Below, piece by piece: positions 14,790 through 22,362 of a stretch of DNA of 64,000 nt. The stretch's first letter is position 1; each line of letters opens with the position of its first letter. A program made the position numbers and the translations under genes. The notes beneath the pieces are model-generated. The model saw only the letters and a program-made list of their open reading frames with translations, had not been told where the DNA came from and made no database searches. The stretch is from Oscillospiraceae bacterium (GTDB lineage: Bacteria > Bacillota > Clostridia > Oscillospirales > Acutalibacteraceae): the NCBI GenBank assembly GCA_003514385.1, contig DOQR01000006.1, positions 204,845-268,844 of the forward strand, read 5' to 3'.

Positions 14790-16229
14790 ATGGGACTTTA
14801 TATACTTCTCGCCGTGCTCGCAGTTCTTGTTATATTTATATGTATACTGCTGATAAGAGCCGCGCTCGCCGCGAAAAAAGCCGAGCCGATAGGCGAAAAG
14901 CCGGTATATACAACCGAGCAGGAGGATATCGAAAACGGCGAACGGCTGATGAAAATGATAGAATGTCAGACCGTATCGTCCCGCGAAATATATGACGACA
15001 CGGAGTTTGCGAAGCTGCGCGCGGCGGTCAAAGAGCTGTTTCCGCTGCTGCACGAGCGCGCCGAGATAAAATATTTCAGCGAGGACTGCTGGGTCTATAA
15101 AATCCCCGGGCGCGACGAGAGCCGGAATATACTGCTCATGTCGCACCACGATGTCATTGCCGCGACGGGCGACTGGACTCACGGGAAGTTCGGCGAGATA
15201 TACGACGGAAAAATCTGGGGACGCGGCACGGTCGACACAAAGACTTCGCTCTTCGCGGAGCTCTCCGCAGTCGAAGAGCTGCTCGCCGAGGATTTTGAGC
15301 CCGCGTGCAACTTATATATAGCCTCGGGACACAATGAAGAGATTTTCGGCGACGGAATACATGAAGCCGTGAAATATTTTGAAAAGCAGGGCATCGAATT
15401 TGAACTCGCCATCGACGAGGGCGGCGGGGTCATCAGCGCGCCGATAGACGGGATAGACTGCAAGTGCGCGATGATAGCCGTTCACGAAAAGGGCTACCAC
15501 AGAATAAATGTCCGTGCCGTTCAGGGCGACTCCGAGGGGCTGACCCTCAGCGACAACCCCGTGACCAGAGTTTCAAAATTCATTGCCGAAGTTTCCGCGC
15601 TGAAGCTGACAATAAAAATGCCCGCGCAGGTGCGCGAGATGTTCACGGCGCTCCTGCCCTACATGAACTTCCCGCTAAGACTTATCTTCGCGAACCTCTG
15701 GTGCTTTGAGCCGCTGCTGATAAAGCTCATGCCGAAGATAAACTCCCAAGCCGCCGCGATGCTCGGCACGACCTGTGTTTTCGGCAGCATTGAGTCAAAG
15801 AAGGGCAAGACCCCGCGCGACAACGAGTGCTCTGCGAGCGCGCTGATAAGATACATCGACGAAGAGGATCTTGTCGACGACATGGAGAAGATAAGAGAAC
15901 TCGCGAAGAAATACGCGCTCGAAATAACCGAGCCCGCCGACGGGCACGAGTTCCACCGACCGGCGGACACAGGAAGCAGGGCTTTCAAATATGTCTGCCG
16001 CTGCGCGAGGGATGTGTTCCCGCATGCCGCAGTTGCCCCATTCGTCCTCGCCGCCGGAACCGACGCCCGCTGGATGAGCGACGTCTGCCCGTGTACGCTG
16101 CGCTTTGCGCCGATCGATATAAATATGCAGCAGTTCAACAGCGTCCACAGTGTCGACGAGAACATCGACCTCTCCGCCATCGGCGAGGCGATAGAGTTCT
16201 ACAAAGAGGTCATCGGGAACTACAAATAA
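14790..16229 (+). CDS. Membrane-anchored M20 family peptidase (CPS1/PM20D1-like)
   Basis: A 479-residue zinc peptidase. An N-terminal helix ('LYILLAVLAVLVIFICILLI') anchors it. The M20 active-site blocks follow: 'LMSHHDVIAA' (near residue 117), 'GRGTVDTKTSL' with the bridging Asp, 'SGHNEEIFG' with the general-base Glu, and C-terminal 'DEGGGVIS' and 'AGTDARWMSD'. The long linker and membrane anchor resemble yeast carboxypeptidase S and animal PM20D1, which cleave or make N-acyl amino acids and dipeptides. The start at 14790 follows AAAGG by 9 nt, and earlier in-frame codons lie before the promoter. It is a single-gene transcript. Substrate unknown. Confidence 0.85.
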   Translation: MGLYILLAVLAVLVIFICILLIRAALAAKKAEPIGEKPVYTTEQEDIENGERLMKMIECQTVSSREIYDDTEFAKLRAAVKELFPLLHERAEIKYFSEDCWVYKIPGRDESRNILLMSHHDVIAATGDWTHGKFGEIYDGKIWGRGTVDTKTSLFAELSAVEELLAEDFEPACNLYIASGHNEEIFGDGIHEAVKYFEKQGIEFELAIDEGGGVISAPIDGIDCKCAMIAVHEKGYHRINVRAVQGDSEGLTLSDNPVTRVSKFIAEVSALKLTIKMPAQVREMFTALLPYMNFPLRLIFANLWCFEPLLIKLMPKINSQAAAMLGTTCVFGSIESKKGKTPRDNECSASALIRYIDEEDLVDDMEKIRELAKKYALEITEPADGHEFHRPADTGSRAFKYVCRCARDVFPHAAVAPFVLAAGTDARWMSDVCPCTLRFAPIDINMQQFNSVHSVDENIDLSAIGEAIEFYKEVIGNYK

Positions 16230-16605
16230 AAGATTTTGCATATCAAAACGCGCCGTCCGACACAAAAATACGGGAGGTGCGTTTTGTTTTTACAAAAAGG
16301 CAGTTGTCCGCCGCACCCATACATATTGTGTGCATATTAATGCAAAACACAGGTATTTGTATAGCATAATATGTAAATTGGCTATTTATAATTTATTTTA
16401 AAAAATTGAACAAATCCGGCCGTTTTTTAGTCAAAAACCAACAAAAAAGTTGACATTTTTCGCCGTAAAGATGTATAATGTTTAGAGATGCAAGGGTGAC
16501 TGTCGGTCTGTGCTGCCGTTTGCGCGGCGCAGATAATGAATATCCGTAGCCTCAAGGCATTGAATAACCGGAAAACAAAAAAGAGATTCTATGGAGATTT
16601 GTGGA
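16230..16605 (+). other. Non-coding stretch holding the sialidase gene promoter and leader
   Basis: No supported gene. The first 220 nt are increasingly A/T-rich with no clear terminator. After the promoter at 16450-16479 comes a leader of about 120 nt that can form a 9-bp hairpin (CTGTGCTGC / GCGGCGCAG, 16508-16532) and a small GCCT / AGGC hairpin near 16548. No riboswitch consensus recognised. Confidence 0.5.
16450..16479 (+). promoter_or_regulatory. Sigma-A promoter of the sialidase-like gene
   Basis: -35 TTGACA (16450-16455), 18-nt spacer, -10 TATAAT (16474-16479). Both hexamers match consensus exactly. Confidence 0.85.
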
Positions 16606-17922
16606 ATGAAAAGATTTTTGGCTTTAGCAATTGCGGCTCTGATGACTTTCTCCTGCGCGGCCTGCTCCTCCGACGGAAACGGCGACACCACCGCAGCAGA
16701 AGGCACCACTGCGGCAGACACCGTTTCGGATGTCATTGCCGCGCCCGCAAACGATGACACGACCGCTCCGTCCGAGACGGCCGCCCCCGCGGAAAACGGC
16801 GGCAATACCGCCTCTCCCGCGCCCGCAGACAGAAACAATAACATAAACATAATCATTAAGCCTGCCGGCACGGCAAAGCCCTCAGCCGGCGGCAGTTCGA
16901 CCGTTACGCCCCCGAAAACGGACAATACACCCGTCGAGGTCGAAACCGACCCCAAGAAGATTATCGTCTCGGCAGAAAAAGAGTGGATATTCACCGAGAA
17001 AATTACGGATTCCTGCCACGCCTCCACCGTTCTGCCTCTTGATGACGGCTCAGTTATCGCAGCGTGGTTCGGCGGCTCGTCCGAAAAGGAGAACGACGTC
17101 AACATCTACACCTCGGTGCGCACCGAGAAAGACGGCTGGAGCAAGCCTATAGTTGTTTCTGCGGCCGCCGAAATAGCCCACTGGAACCCCGTTCTGTTCC
17201 AGAAGGAGGACGGCACCGTCATTCTTTACTTCAAGGTTGGCAAGGATACCGATTATTGGCAGACCTATTATGCAACCTCGACCGACGGCAGAAGCTGGAG
17301 CACTCCCAAGGAGCTTGTTCCCGGCGACAACAGCGGCGGCAGAGGCCCCGTCAAGAACAAGCCTATAAGACTCAAAAACGGCACTGTTCTCGCCCCCGCT
17401 TCGACCGAGATAGACGGCAAATGGAAGGCTTTTGTCGACATATCGACCGATGACGGCAAAACATGGAGCAAAACCTCCGTTATCGATTCCAGCTTTTTAG
17501 GCTTTTTCAAGGTTCCCATGATCCAGCCCACGCTTTGGGAGTCCAAGGACGGCTCCGTCCATATGCTCACCAGAACAAAGCTCGGTAAAATATACAGGAG
17601 CGACTCCCTTGACGGTGGCAAGACCTGGTGCAGAGCATATGCAACCAACCTGCCGAACAACAACAGCGGTATAGATCTTGACACCGATGACAGCGGTAGG
17701 ATATTCCTGGCCTACAATCCCGTAGGAATCCCCGGAATCAGAACTCCTCTTGTTCTCTCCGTTTCTACCGACGACGGTAAGACCTTCACCAAGATAAAGA
17801 CTTTCGAAAAAGGTCTTGCGGAGTATTCTTATCCCGCAGTCGTTGTCAAGGGTGACACTATCCATATCACCTACACCTACGAGAGGAATTATATCGCATA
17901 CTGGCAGATAAAGGTTAAATAA
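16606..17922 (+). CDS. Sialidase-like (BNR repeat) lipoprotein
   Basis: A 438-residue exported protein. The signal peptide 'MKRFLALAIAALMTFSCAAC' ends in a lipobox-like Cys, followed by an Ala/Thr/Pro-rich linker to about residue 110 that would lift the domain off the membrane. The rest is a beta-propeller of the sialidase/BNR type: 'VLPLDDGSVIAAWFGGSSE', then Asp-box-like turns 'STDGRSWSTP', 'STDDGKTWSKT' and 'SLDGGKTWCRA'. Members cleave sugars from glycans, often sialic acid, but many BNR proteins have other substrates; the arginine triad could not be verified by eye. The 3' end overlaps an 11-bp hairpin. The start at 16606 follows GGAG by 9 nt. Confidence 0.75.
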   Translation: MKRFLALAIAALMTFSCAACSSDGNGDTTAAEGTTAADTVSDVIAAPANDDTTAPSETAAPAENGGNTASPAPADRNNNINIIIKPAGTAKPSAGGSSTVTPPKTDNTPVEVETDPKKIIVSAEKEWIFTEKITDSCHASTVLPLDDGSVIAAWFGGSSEKENDVNIYTSVRTEKDGWSKPIVVSAAAEIAHWNPVLFQKEDGTVILYFKVGKDTDYWQTYYATSTDGRSWSTPKELVPGDNSGGRGPVKNKPIRLKNGTVLAPASTEIDGKWKAFVDISTDDGKTWSKTSVIDSSFLGFFKVPMIQPTLWESKDGSVHMLTRTKLGKIYRSDSLDGGKTWCRAYATNLPNNNSGIDLDTDDSGRIFLAYNPVGIPGIRTPLVLSVSTDDGKTFTKIKTFEKGLAEYSYPAVVVKGDTIHITYTYERNYIAYWQIKVK

Positions 17923-18034
17923 GTAATCTTTATCTGCCTGAGGGTAATTAAGGCTTAGAAATAGGGGAAACCGCAACCCGTAAAAAGCGGTACGCGCCTC
18001 GAAAGAGCAATCTTTCAAGAGAGGCTGCATAAGG
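17903..18034 (+). ncRNA. Candidate structured RNA in the sialidase gene 3' region
   Basis: An 11-bp perfect hairpin (GGCAGATAAAG 17903-17913 / CTTTATCTGCC 17928-17938) holds the stop codon in its loop. Further pairings are GCCT / AGGC (17936-17954), CCGC / GCGG (17971-17990), and GCCTC-GAAAGA / TCTTTC-GAGGC (17996-18025). A canonical terminator closes the unit. It could be a 3' UTR element or a small RNA cut from the mRNA. No known family was recognised. Confidence 0.45.
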
Positions 18035-18073
18035 AAGAAGGCAGCACAAAATTTGTGCCGCCTTCTTTTTGTA
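18035..18073 (+). terminator. Intrinsic terminator ending the sialidase transcript
   Basis: Stem AGAAGGCAGCACAAA with a complementary arm (one A-C mismatch), 1-2 nt loop, followed by TTTTT. Confidence 0.85.
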
Positions 18074-18142
18074 CTATCACAAAAAAGATTCATAAGGGGT
18101 TTTGGTAACAAAATCCGAAGCTCGCTGCGCCTATGGACAAAA

Positions 18143-18253
18143 GTGATATTCCGGGCTTTGACCGGAGTGATATTTTCCTTTCGGAAAGTGAAATGAAAGC
18201 CTGCCGGCTTTCGTGATATTATATTCGCCGATTAAACTGCCGCAGGCGAATAT
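18143..18253 (+). repeat. Four-hairpin array punctuated by GTGATATT
   Basis: GTGATATT (or GTGAAATG) occurs at 18143, 18167, 18188 and 18213, 21-25 nt apart. Each copy is followed by a different short hairpin: CCGG / CCGG, TTTCC / GGAAA, GAAAGCC / GGCTTTC and ATATTCGCC / GGCGAATAT. The stems differ in sequence but keep pairing, so structure rather than sequence seems maintained. No reading frame fits. Confidence 0.6.
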
Positions 18254-18277
18254 AACTGAGGCGCACTTCCTTACGGA

Positions 18278-18306
18278 GCGCCCCTCTCGGGGCGCGTATT
18301 TTTATT
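18278..18306 (+). terminator. Intrinsic terminator after the hairpin array
   Basis: Stem GCGCCCC / GGGGCGC with a 4-nt loop, then GTATTTTTATT on the plus strand. It overlaps the last codons of the leftward acetyltransferase gene. Confidence 0.7.
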
Positions 18307-18901
18307 CTATTCCGTATTTCTCAAAGATAACCTCTCTTATCTGCGGAAACGGCGTTACGGGCGGCTGATCTTCAAGGTGCTCGCCTATCAGCTTCTCCAT
18401 CCAGACCATGCCGTACCAGCGGCGGAATTTATACGAGCACTTCGTGAATCCGCCGACCATTCGGTAGCCGAGATGCGCGTGGAATTCCGCGCTGTTTTTC
18501 GTCAGATATTCGTCCTCAACTTCTGGATAGGCTATGCAGGCGTTCATGTTGAGAAAGCCCTGCTCGCGCAGCACGGCTTCGAGCGCGTCATGGAGCTTTC
18601 TGCCGAGCCCGCCGCCGCGCGCATTCTGATCGAGATAGATCGATGTCTCGACCGCCCAGTCATATGCCGGGCGCGAATGAAGCGGACCCGCATAGGCATA
18701 GCCGAGGATATCGCCCTCCCTTTCGAGCACTAGATACGGGTATCTCCTGAGCGTCGATTCGATTCTCCTGCGGAAATCCTCCTCGCTCGGCACATCGTAT
18801 TCGTATGTTATCGAGGTGTTTTTGACATAGGGCGCGTATATTTTTAGCAGCGCCGGAGCGTCCTCGGGCGTTGCCGCGCGGATTTTTATTTCATCAGCCA
18901 T
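18302..18901 (-). CDS. GNAT acetyltransferase, phosphinothricin acetyltransferase-like
   Basis: A 199-residue N-acetyltransferase of the GNAT superfamily, closest in layout to the Pat/Bar group. It starts 'IRAATPEDAPALLKIYAPYV', then 'SITYEYDVPSEEDFRRRI' and 'GYAYAGPLHSRPAYDWAVETSIYL', all characteristic of that group. The acetyl-CoA loop is 'QNARGGGLGRKLHDALEA' (the R/Q-x-x-G-x-G/A motif), and 'HLGYRMVGGFTKCSYKF' closes the fold. These enzymes acetylate a primary amine on a small molecule such as phosphinothricin or methionine sulfone. It starts 1 nt after the stop of the upstream MATE gene, so the pair forms an operon that suggests detoxification plus export. Confidence 0.85.
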   Translation of the reverse strand: MADEIKIRAATPEDAPALLKIYAPYVKNTSITYEYDVPSEEDFRRRIESTLRRYPYLVLEREGDILGYAYAGPLHSRPAYDWAVETSIYLDQNARGGGLGRKLHDALEAVLREQGFLNMNACIAYPEVEDEYLTKNSAEFHAHLGYRMVGGFTKCSYKFRRWYGMVWMEKLIGEHLEDQPPVTPFPQIREVIFEKYGIE

Positions 18902-18902
18902 T

Positions 18903-20285
18903 TTATTTTGTCTCCCCTTTTTTCTGCGCTTCGAGCTTCTTCATGGCTTTGCCGAACTGCACGGCGAAGAGGATCGAGGTAAAGGTTATGGCTATAACGT
19001 CCGCGACGGGCTCCGCCATATAAACGCCCATCGTCTTGTCTGCGACAAACGCCGGCACGATATAAATAAGCGGCAGGAGCAGGACGAATTTGCGAACGAC
19101 CGCAACCGATATCGAGCACAGCGCGCTGCCTATCGACACGAACGCCATCTGGCACGACATCTGTATGCCGAACAGGCAGAGTACGGCGCAGTAGATGCGC
19201 AGGGCGTGCGCGGTAAAACCAATAAGCGCGGCGTCGGAGCTGAACATCTTTGCGAAGCCCTGCGGGAACAGCTCGATAAGCCCCCAGAGCAGGAACGAAT
19301 AAGTGAGGCACACGGCAAGGAGCAGCTTGAAAGTCTTTCTGACACGCTCGCTGTTTCCGGCTCCGTAGTTGTAGCTGATAATCGGCTGCGAGCCCTGAGA
19401 TATGCCCTGCATGGGCAGCATGGCGAACTGCATGACGCTCGTCAGTATCGTCATTGCACCGACGGCGATATCTCCGCCGTATTTTAGCAAAGACGAGTTG
19501 AAGCAGACCGAGATAACGCTCTCGCTCGACTGCATGATAAATGTCGCCAGCCCGAGCGTAATGCACGGCAGGATAATTTTAGGCGATACGAAAAAATTCT
19601 TCGCCTTCAGACGTAATATTGTCTTTTTGCCGAAGAGGAACGCCACGACCCATACGCAGGAGATACACTGCGATATAATCGTCGCGAGTGCGGCGCCCCT
19701 GACTCCCATATGCAGTCCAAAGATAAATATCGGGTCGAGAACTATATTCGACACAGCGCCTATCATAACGGTCACCATGCCGATATTCGCGAAGCCCTGC
19801 GCCGTTATAAACGCGTTCATACCGAGCGTCAGCTGGACAAAGACGGTGCCTATGGCGTAGATATTCATATAATCGACTGCGTATTCTATGGTGTTTTCGC
19901 TCGCGCCGAACGCGAGGAGCAGATCACGGCCAAAGATAAGCAGCAGCGCAGTCAAAACGACGGATATGACTATCTGCATGGAGAAGCAGCCGCCGAGTAT
20001 TTTTTCCGCCGAGTCGTTGTCGCCCTTGCCCATGGATATGGACGCTCTTGGCGCGCCGCCGGCGCTGACGAACGCGGCAAACGCTGAAATTATCATGATT
20101 ATCGGCAGGCACACTCCGACTCCTGTCAGCGCGAGGCTGCCGTCGCCGGGCATATGACCGATATATATGCGGTCGACGATATTGTAGAGCATATTGACTA
20201 TCTGCGCTATGACCGTCGGAAGCGAGAGCTTGAAAAGCAGCTTGCCGACCGGCTGAGTGCCGAGAAACGATTTATCTTTTTCCAT
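18903..20285 (-). CDS. MATE family efflux transporter
   Basis: A 460-residue, 12-helix MATE exporter, a second copy in this window. The N-terminus 'FLGTQPVGKLLFKLSLPTV' and 'MLYNIVDRIYIGH' are family marks, and 'SQGSQPIISYNYGAGN' marks the second half. It lacks the leader terminator seen for the MATE gene at 423-1835. GGGGG precedes the ATG at 20285. Transcribed leftward with the acetyltransferase gene from a strong promoter whose spacer contains an inverted repeat, suggesting repressor control. Substrate unknown. Confidence 0.92.
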   Translation of the reverse strand: MEKDKSFLGTQPVGKLLFKLSLPTVIAQIVNMLYNIVDRIYIGHMPGDGSLALTGVGVCLPIIMIISAFAAFVSAGGAPRASISMGKGDNDSAEKILGGCFSMQIVISVVLTALLLIFGRDLLLAFGASENTIEYAVDYMNIYAIGTVFVQLTLGMNAFITAQGFANIGMVTVMIGAVSNIVLDPIFIFGLHMGVRGAALATIISQCISCVWVVAFLFGKKTILRLKAKNFFVSPKIILPCITLGLATFIMQSSESVISVCFNSSLLKYGGDIAVGAMTILTSVMQFAMLPMQGISQGSQPIISYNYGAGNSERVRKTFKLLLAVCLTYSFLLWGLIELFPQGFAKMFSSDAALIGFTAHALRIYCAVLCLFGIQMSCQMAFVSIGSALCSISVAVVRKFVLLLPLIYIVPAFVADKTMGVYMAEPVADVIAITFTSILFAVQFGKAMKKLEAQKKGETK

Positions 20286-20322
20286 TTAATTACCCCCATG
20301 CGTACAAAAAACGAACAGTCTA

Positions 20323-20350
20323 ATTATATAACCGCTTTGCCGGTTGTCAA
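20323..20350 (-). promoter_or_regulatory. Promoter with embedded inverted repeat (MATE/acetyltransferase operon)
   Basis: Read leftward: -35 TTGACA (20350-20345), 16-nt spacer, -10 TATAAT (20328-20323). The spacer carries AACCG-6nt-CGGTT (20345-20330), placed where a repressor would block polymerase. Confidence 0.75.
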
Positions 20351-20544
20351 GTGGGAAAAGGAAAAGGCTCTCCGCGGAGTGTTTGAAGCAAACTTAGCCG
20401 ACTCCATTACTCGGTGGGAACATAATAAATTTGCCTCCGAGGTCAGTTAAAACAATCTCATAAAGTCTCATCTAACTTCAATATTTTTCCGCAAAATCGC
20501 GCCGTATGCCGCGCGGCGGGTTGTCGTGCTCTGCAAAAAGCTCG

Positions 20545-20577
20545 GCAAAAAAACGGACAAAGTCAAGCTTCGTCCGT
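20545..20577 (-). terminator. Terminator overlapping the phosphoesterase stop codon
   Basis: Read leftward: ACGGAC / GTCCGT stem followed by T7. The stem includes the last coding bases. The 190 nt to its left, up to the MATE promoter, hold nothing recognisable. Confidence 0.75.
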
Positions 20578-21429
20578 CTGCAATTCTATTAAAATAATCT
20601 CCGGCCTGTTGTTGACGCGAAACGGGAAAATACTGTTGCCTATGCCGCGGCTGACAAGCATTTTCGTTTTTCCCTCGGAAAACAGTCCCGCGTCATATTT
20701 CGGAAACAGCCCCTGATTCGGAGCCGCCAGACCGCCTATAAACGGCAGGCGGAACTGACCGCCGTGCGCATGGCCGCTCAGGACAAGGTCCGCATTGCAG
20801 GTTACATAAACATCAAACAACTCCGGTCGGTGGGAAAGCAATAAAGTAAAGCCGTCATCCTTGTCAACAAGCGCTTTCAGCTGCGATTCCATTATCGCCT
20901 CTTCGTCATGGAATAAGTAGTCGGAGCTGAAGCTCGGGTCCTTTACACCGATAAGAGTGATTTTTTCGCCATCTCTCTCCACTTCCGTCTTTTCGTTTTC
21001 GAGCACGGTTACACCGAGCTTTATTAAGCCGGTCTTTAAAGCGTCATATTCCGATGCCCTCGCCTCGTGATTGCCGGTGACATAATAGCAGGGCGCGATT
21101 TTGACCGCTTCGCCCGCAAAGTGCAGTGCCGCGGCAACATCGGTTTTTCGGGAATCTATCAAATCTCCCGTTATAGCAATAATATCGGGCTTCGCCTCTC
21201 TCAGCATATTAAGAAGAGTTTCATTGTTTTTGCCGATTTCGGTGTTGTGCAGATCCGAAATATGCGCGATTTTGCAGCCGTCAAACGCTCGGGGCAGCCG
21301 CTCGCTCGAAACCGTGTATTTGTTGAGCTGCAGCGCCGTGTTGCCCCAAATTATCCAAAGAATTAACGCTGTAAGCAGAGCCAAGACGACCGCGAGGGCG
21401 ATTATCGGCTTTTTCTTTTTTGCAGTCAT
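20563..21429 (-). CDS. YkuE-like membrane-anchored metallophosphoesterase
   Basis: A 288-residue calcineurin-like phosphoesterase with an N-terminal membrane helix ('IIALAVVLALLTALILWIIW'). All five metal-binding blocks are intact: 'ISDLHN', 'ITGDLID', 'YVTGNHEAR', 'LLLSHRPE' and 'LSGHAHGGQ'. The 'GHAHGGQ-x-R-L-P' ending is that of the YkuE/YaeI subgroup, whose substrates are lipid-linked or unknown. GGGAGGG lies 7 nt before the ATG at 21429. It is monocistronic. It differs from the other two phosphoesterases in this window by subgroup and anchoring. Confidence 0.9.
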   Translation of the reverse strand: MTAKKKKPIIALAVVLALLTALILWIIWGNTALQLNKYTVSSERLPRAFDGCKIAHISDLHNTEIGKNNETLLNMLREAKPDIIAITGDLIDSRKTDVAAALHFAGEAVKIAPCYYVTGNHEARASEYDALKTGLIKLGVTVLENEKTEVERDGEKITLIGVKDPSFSSDYLFHDEEAIMESQLKALVDKDDGFTLLLSHRPELFDVYVTCNADLVLSGHAHGGQFRLPFIGGLAAPNQGLFPKYDAGLFSEGKTKMLVSRGIGNSIFPFRVNNRPEIILIELQTDEA

Positions 21430-21450
21430 CGGACATCCCTCCCGACGGTC

Positions 21451-21459
21451 AGTATAGCA
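21451..21459 (-). promoter_or_regulatory. Extended -10 promoter of the YkuE-like gene
   Basis: Read leftward: TGCTATACT (extended -10). No good -35 is visible. Confidence 0.45.
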
Positions 21460-21680
21460 TGAATTTGTGAATTTTCTGCATTTTTTGAGAAATTATCGGC
21501 GTCTGCTTCCGAGAGCCCGTGGTTTTCAGCTCCCGATTTGAGGTGAATCGCTGCTTTTCGCCTGCGATTTTTTCCACAAATCCGCGCGGGATGTTGCAAT
21601 GCGAAAGAAAAAATTTATACTTGTTTGGCTTTAAAAGAAGAATTATTCCCGTATAAATATTAATTCCGCACAATCTACGC

Positions 21681-21686
21681 TATAAT
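21681..21686 (+). promoter_or_regulatory. Possible -10 of the uracil-DNA glycosylase gene
   Basis: TATAAT 34 nt before the ATG at 21720. No convincing -35. Confidence 0.4.
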
Positions 21687-21719
21687 TACTAAATAATCAC
21701 ATGAAACGGAGGCTTGCCC

Positions 21720-22289
21720 ATGGCTACCTGGGAAGAACTCAGGCAGGAGTGCCTGAACTGCCGCAAGTGCGGTCTGTGCCAAACGCGCACGAATGTTGTT
21801 TTCGGCGTCGGCAAAGAAGACGCGGAGGTCATGTTTATCGGCGAAGGACCCGGTCAGCAGGAGGATCTCAAAGGCGAGCCGTTCGTCGGGCGAAGCGGTC
21901 AGCTGCTCGACAAATTAATGGCGACCGTTGACCTGTTCAGGGACAGGAATATCTATATCGCGAACACCGTCAAGTGCCGTCCGCCGCAGAACCGTGATCC
22001 CCTGCCCGAGGAGCAGGAGGCGTGCTCCGCATGGCTCGACAGCCAGATAGCCCTGATGCGTCCGAAGATAATCGTCTGCGTTGGCAGGATATCCGCACAG
22101 AGATATATCTCGAAGGATTTTCGCGTCACAAAAGAGCACGGGCTCTTCTATGACCGCAACGGTATACTCTATATGGGCACTTTCCATCCGGCGGCGCTGC
22201 TCCGCAACCCCAATCAAAAGCCCGCGGCGTTCGAGGATTTTATTGCCCTGCGCGACAAGATAAACGAAATCTGCGACCACACCTATTGA
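21720..22289 (+). CDS. Family 4 uracil-DNA glycosylase
   Basis: A 189-residue DNA repair enzyme that removes uracil arising from cytosine deamination. Motif A 'GEGPGQQED' (near 41-49) and motif B 'FHPAALLRNP' are those of family 4. The four iron-sulfur cysteines are present: Cys14, Cys17, Cys86 ('VKCRPP') and Cys102 ('EEQEACSAW'), so a 4Fe-4S cluster is expected. The ATG at 21720 is chosen over a TTG two codons upstream because GGAGG then has a 7-nt spacing. The next gene starts 73 nt downstream with no terminator between, so some read-through is likely. Confidence 0.93.
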   Translation: MATWEELRQECLNCRKCGLCQTRTNVVFGVGKEDAEVMFIGEGPGQQEDLKGEPFVGRSGQLLDKLMATVDLFRDRNIYIANTVKCRPPQNRDPLPEEQEACSAWLDSQIALMRPKIIVCVGRISAQRYISKDFRVTKEHGLFYDRNGILYMGTFHPAALLRNPNQKPAAFEDFIALRDKINEICDHTY

Positions 22290-22362
22290 GCCAATCGCCG
22301 CTTGAGCGGTTGAAATATACTTAACGGCACGAGCCGAATTTTTGAAGAAAGGATCGATTTCA

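Noticed and set aside
17940..18010. A possible SAM-I riboswitch, from GAAACCGCAACC
   Set aside because: The P1 stem, the conserved GGTGC-AATTCC part and a downstream methionine-type gene are all missing; the sequence lies after a gene and before its terminator.
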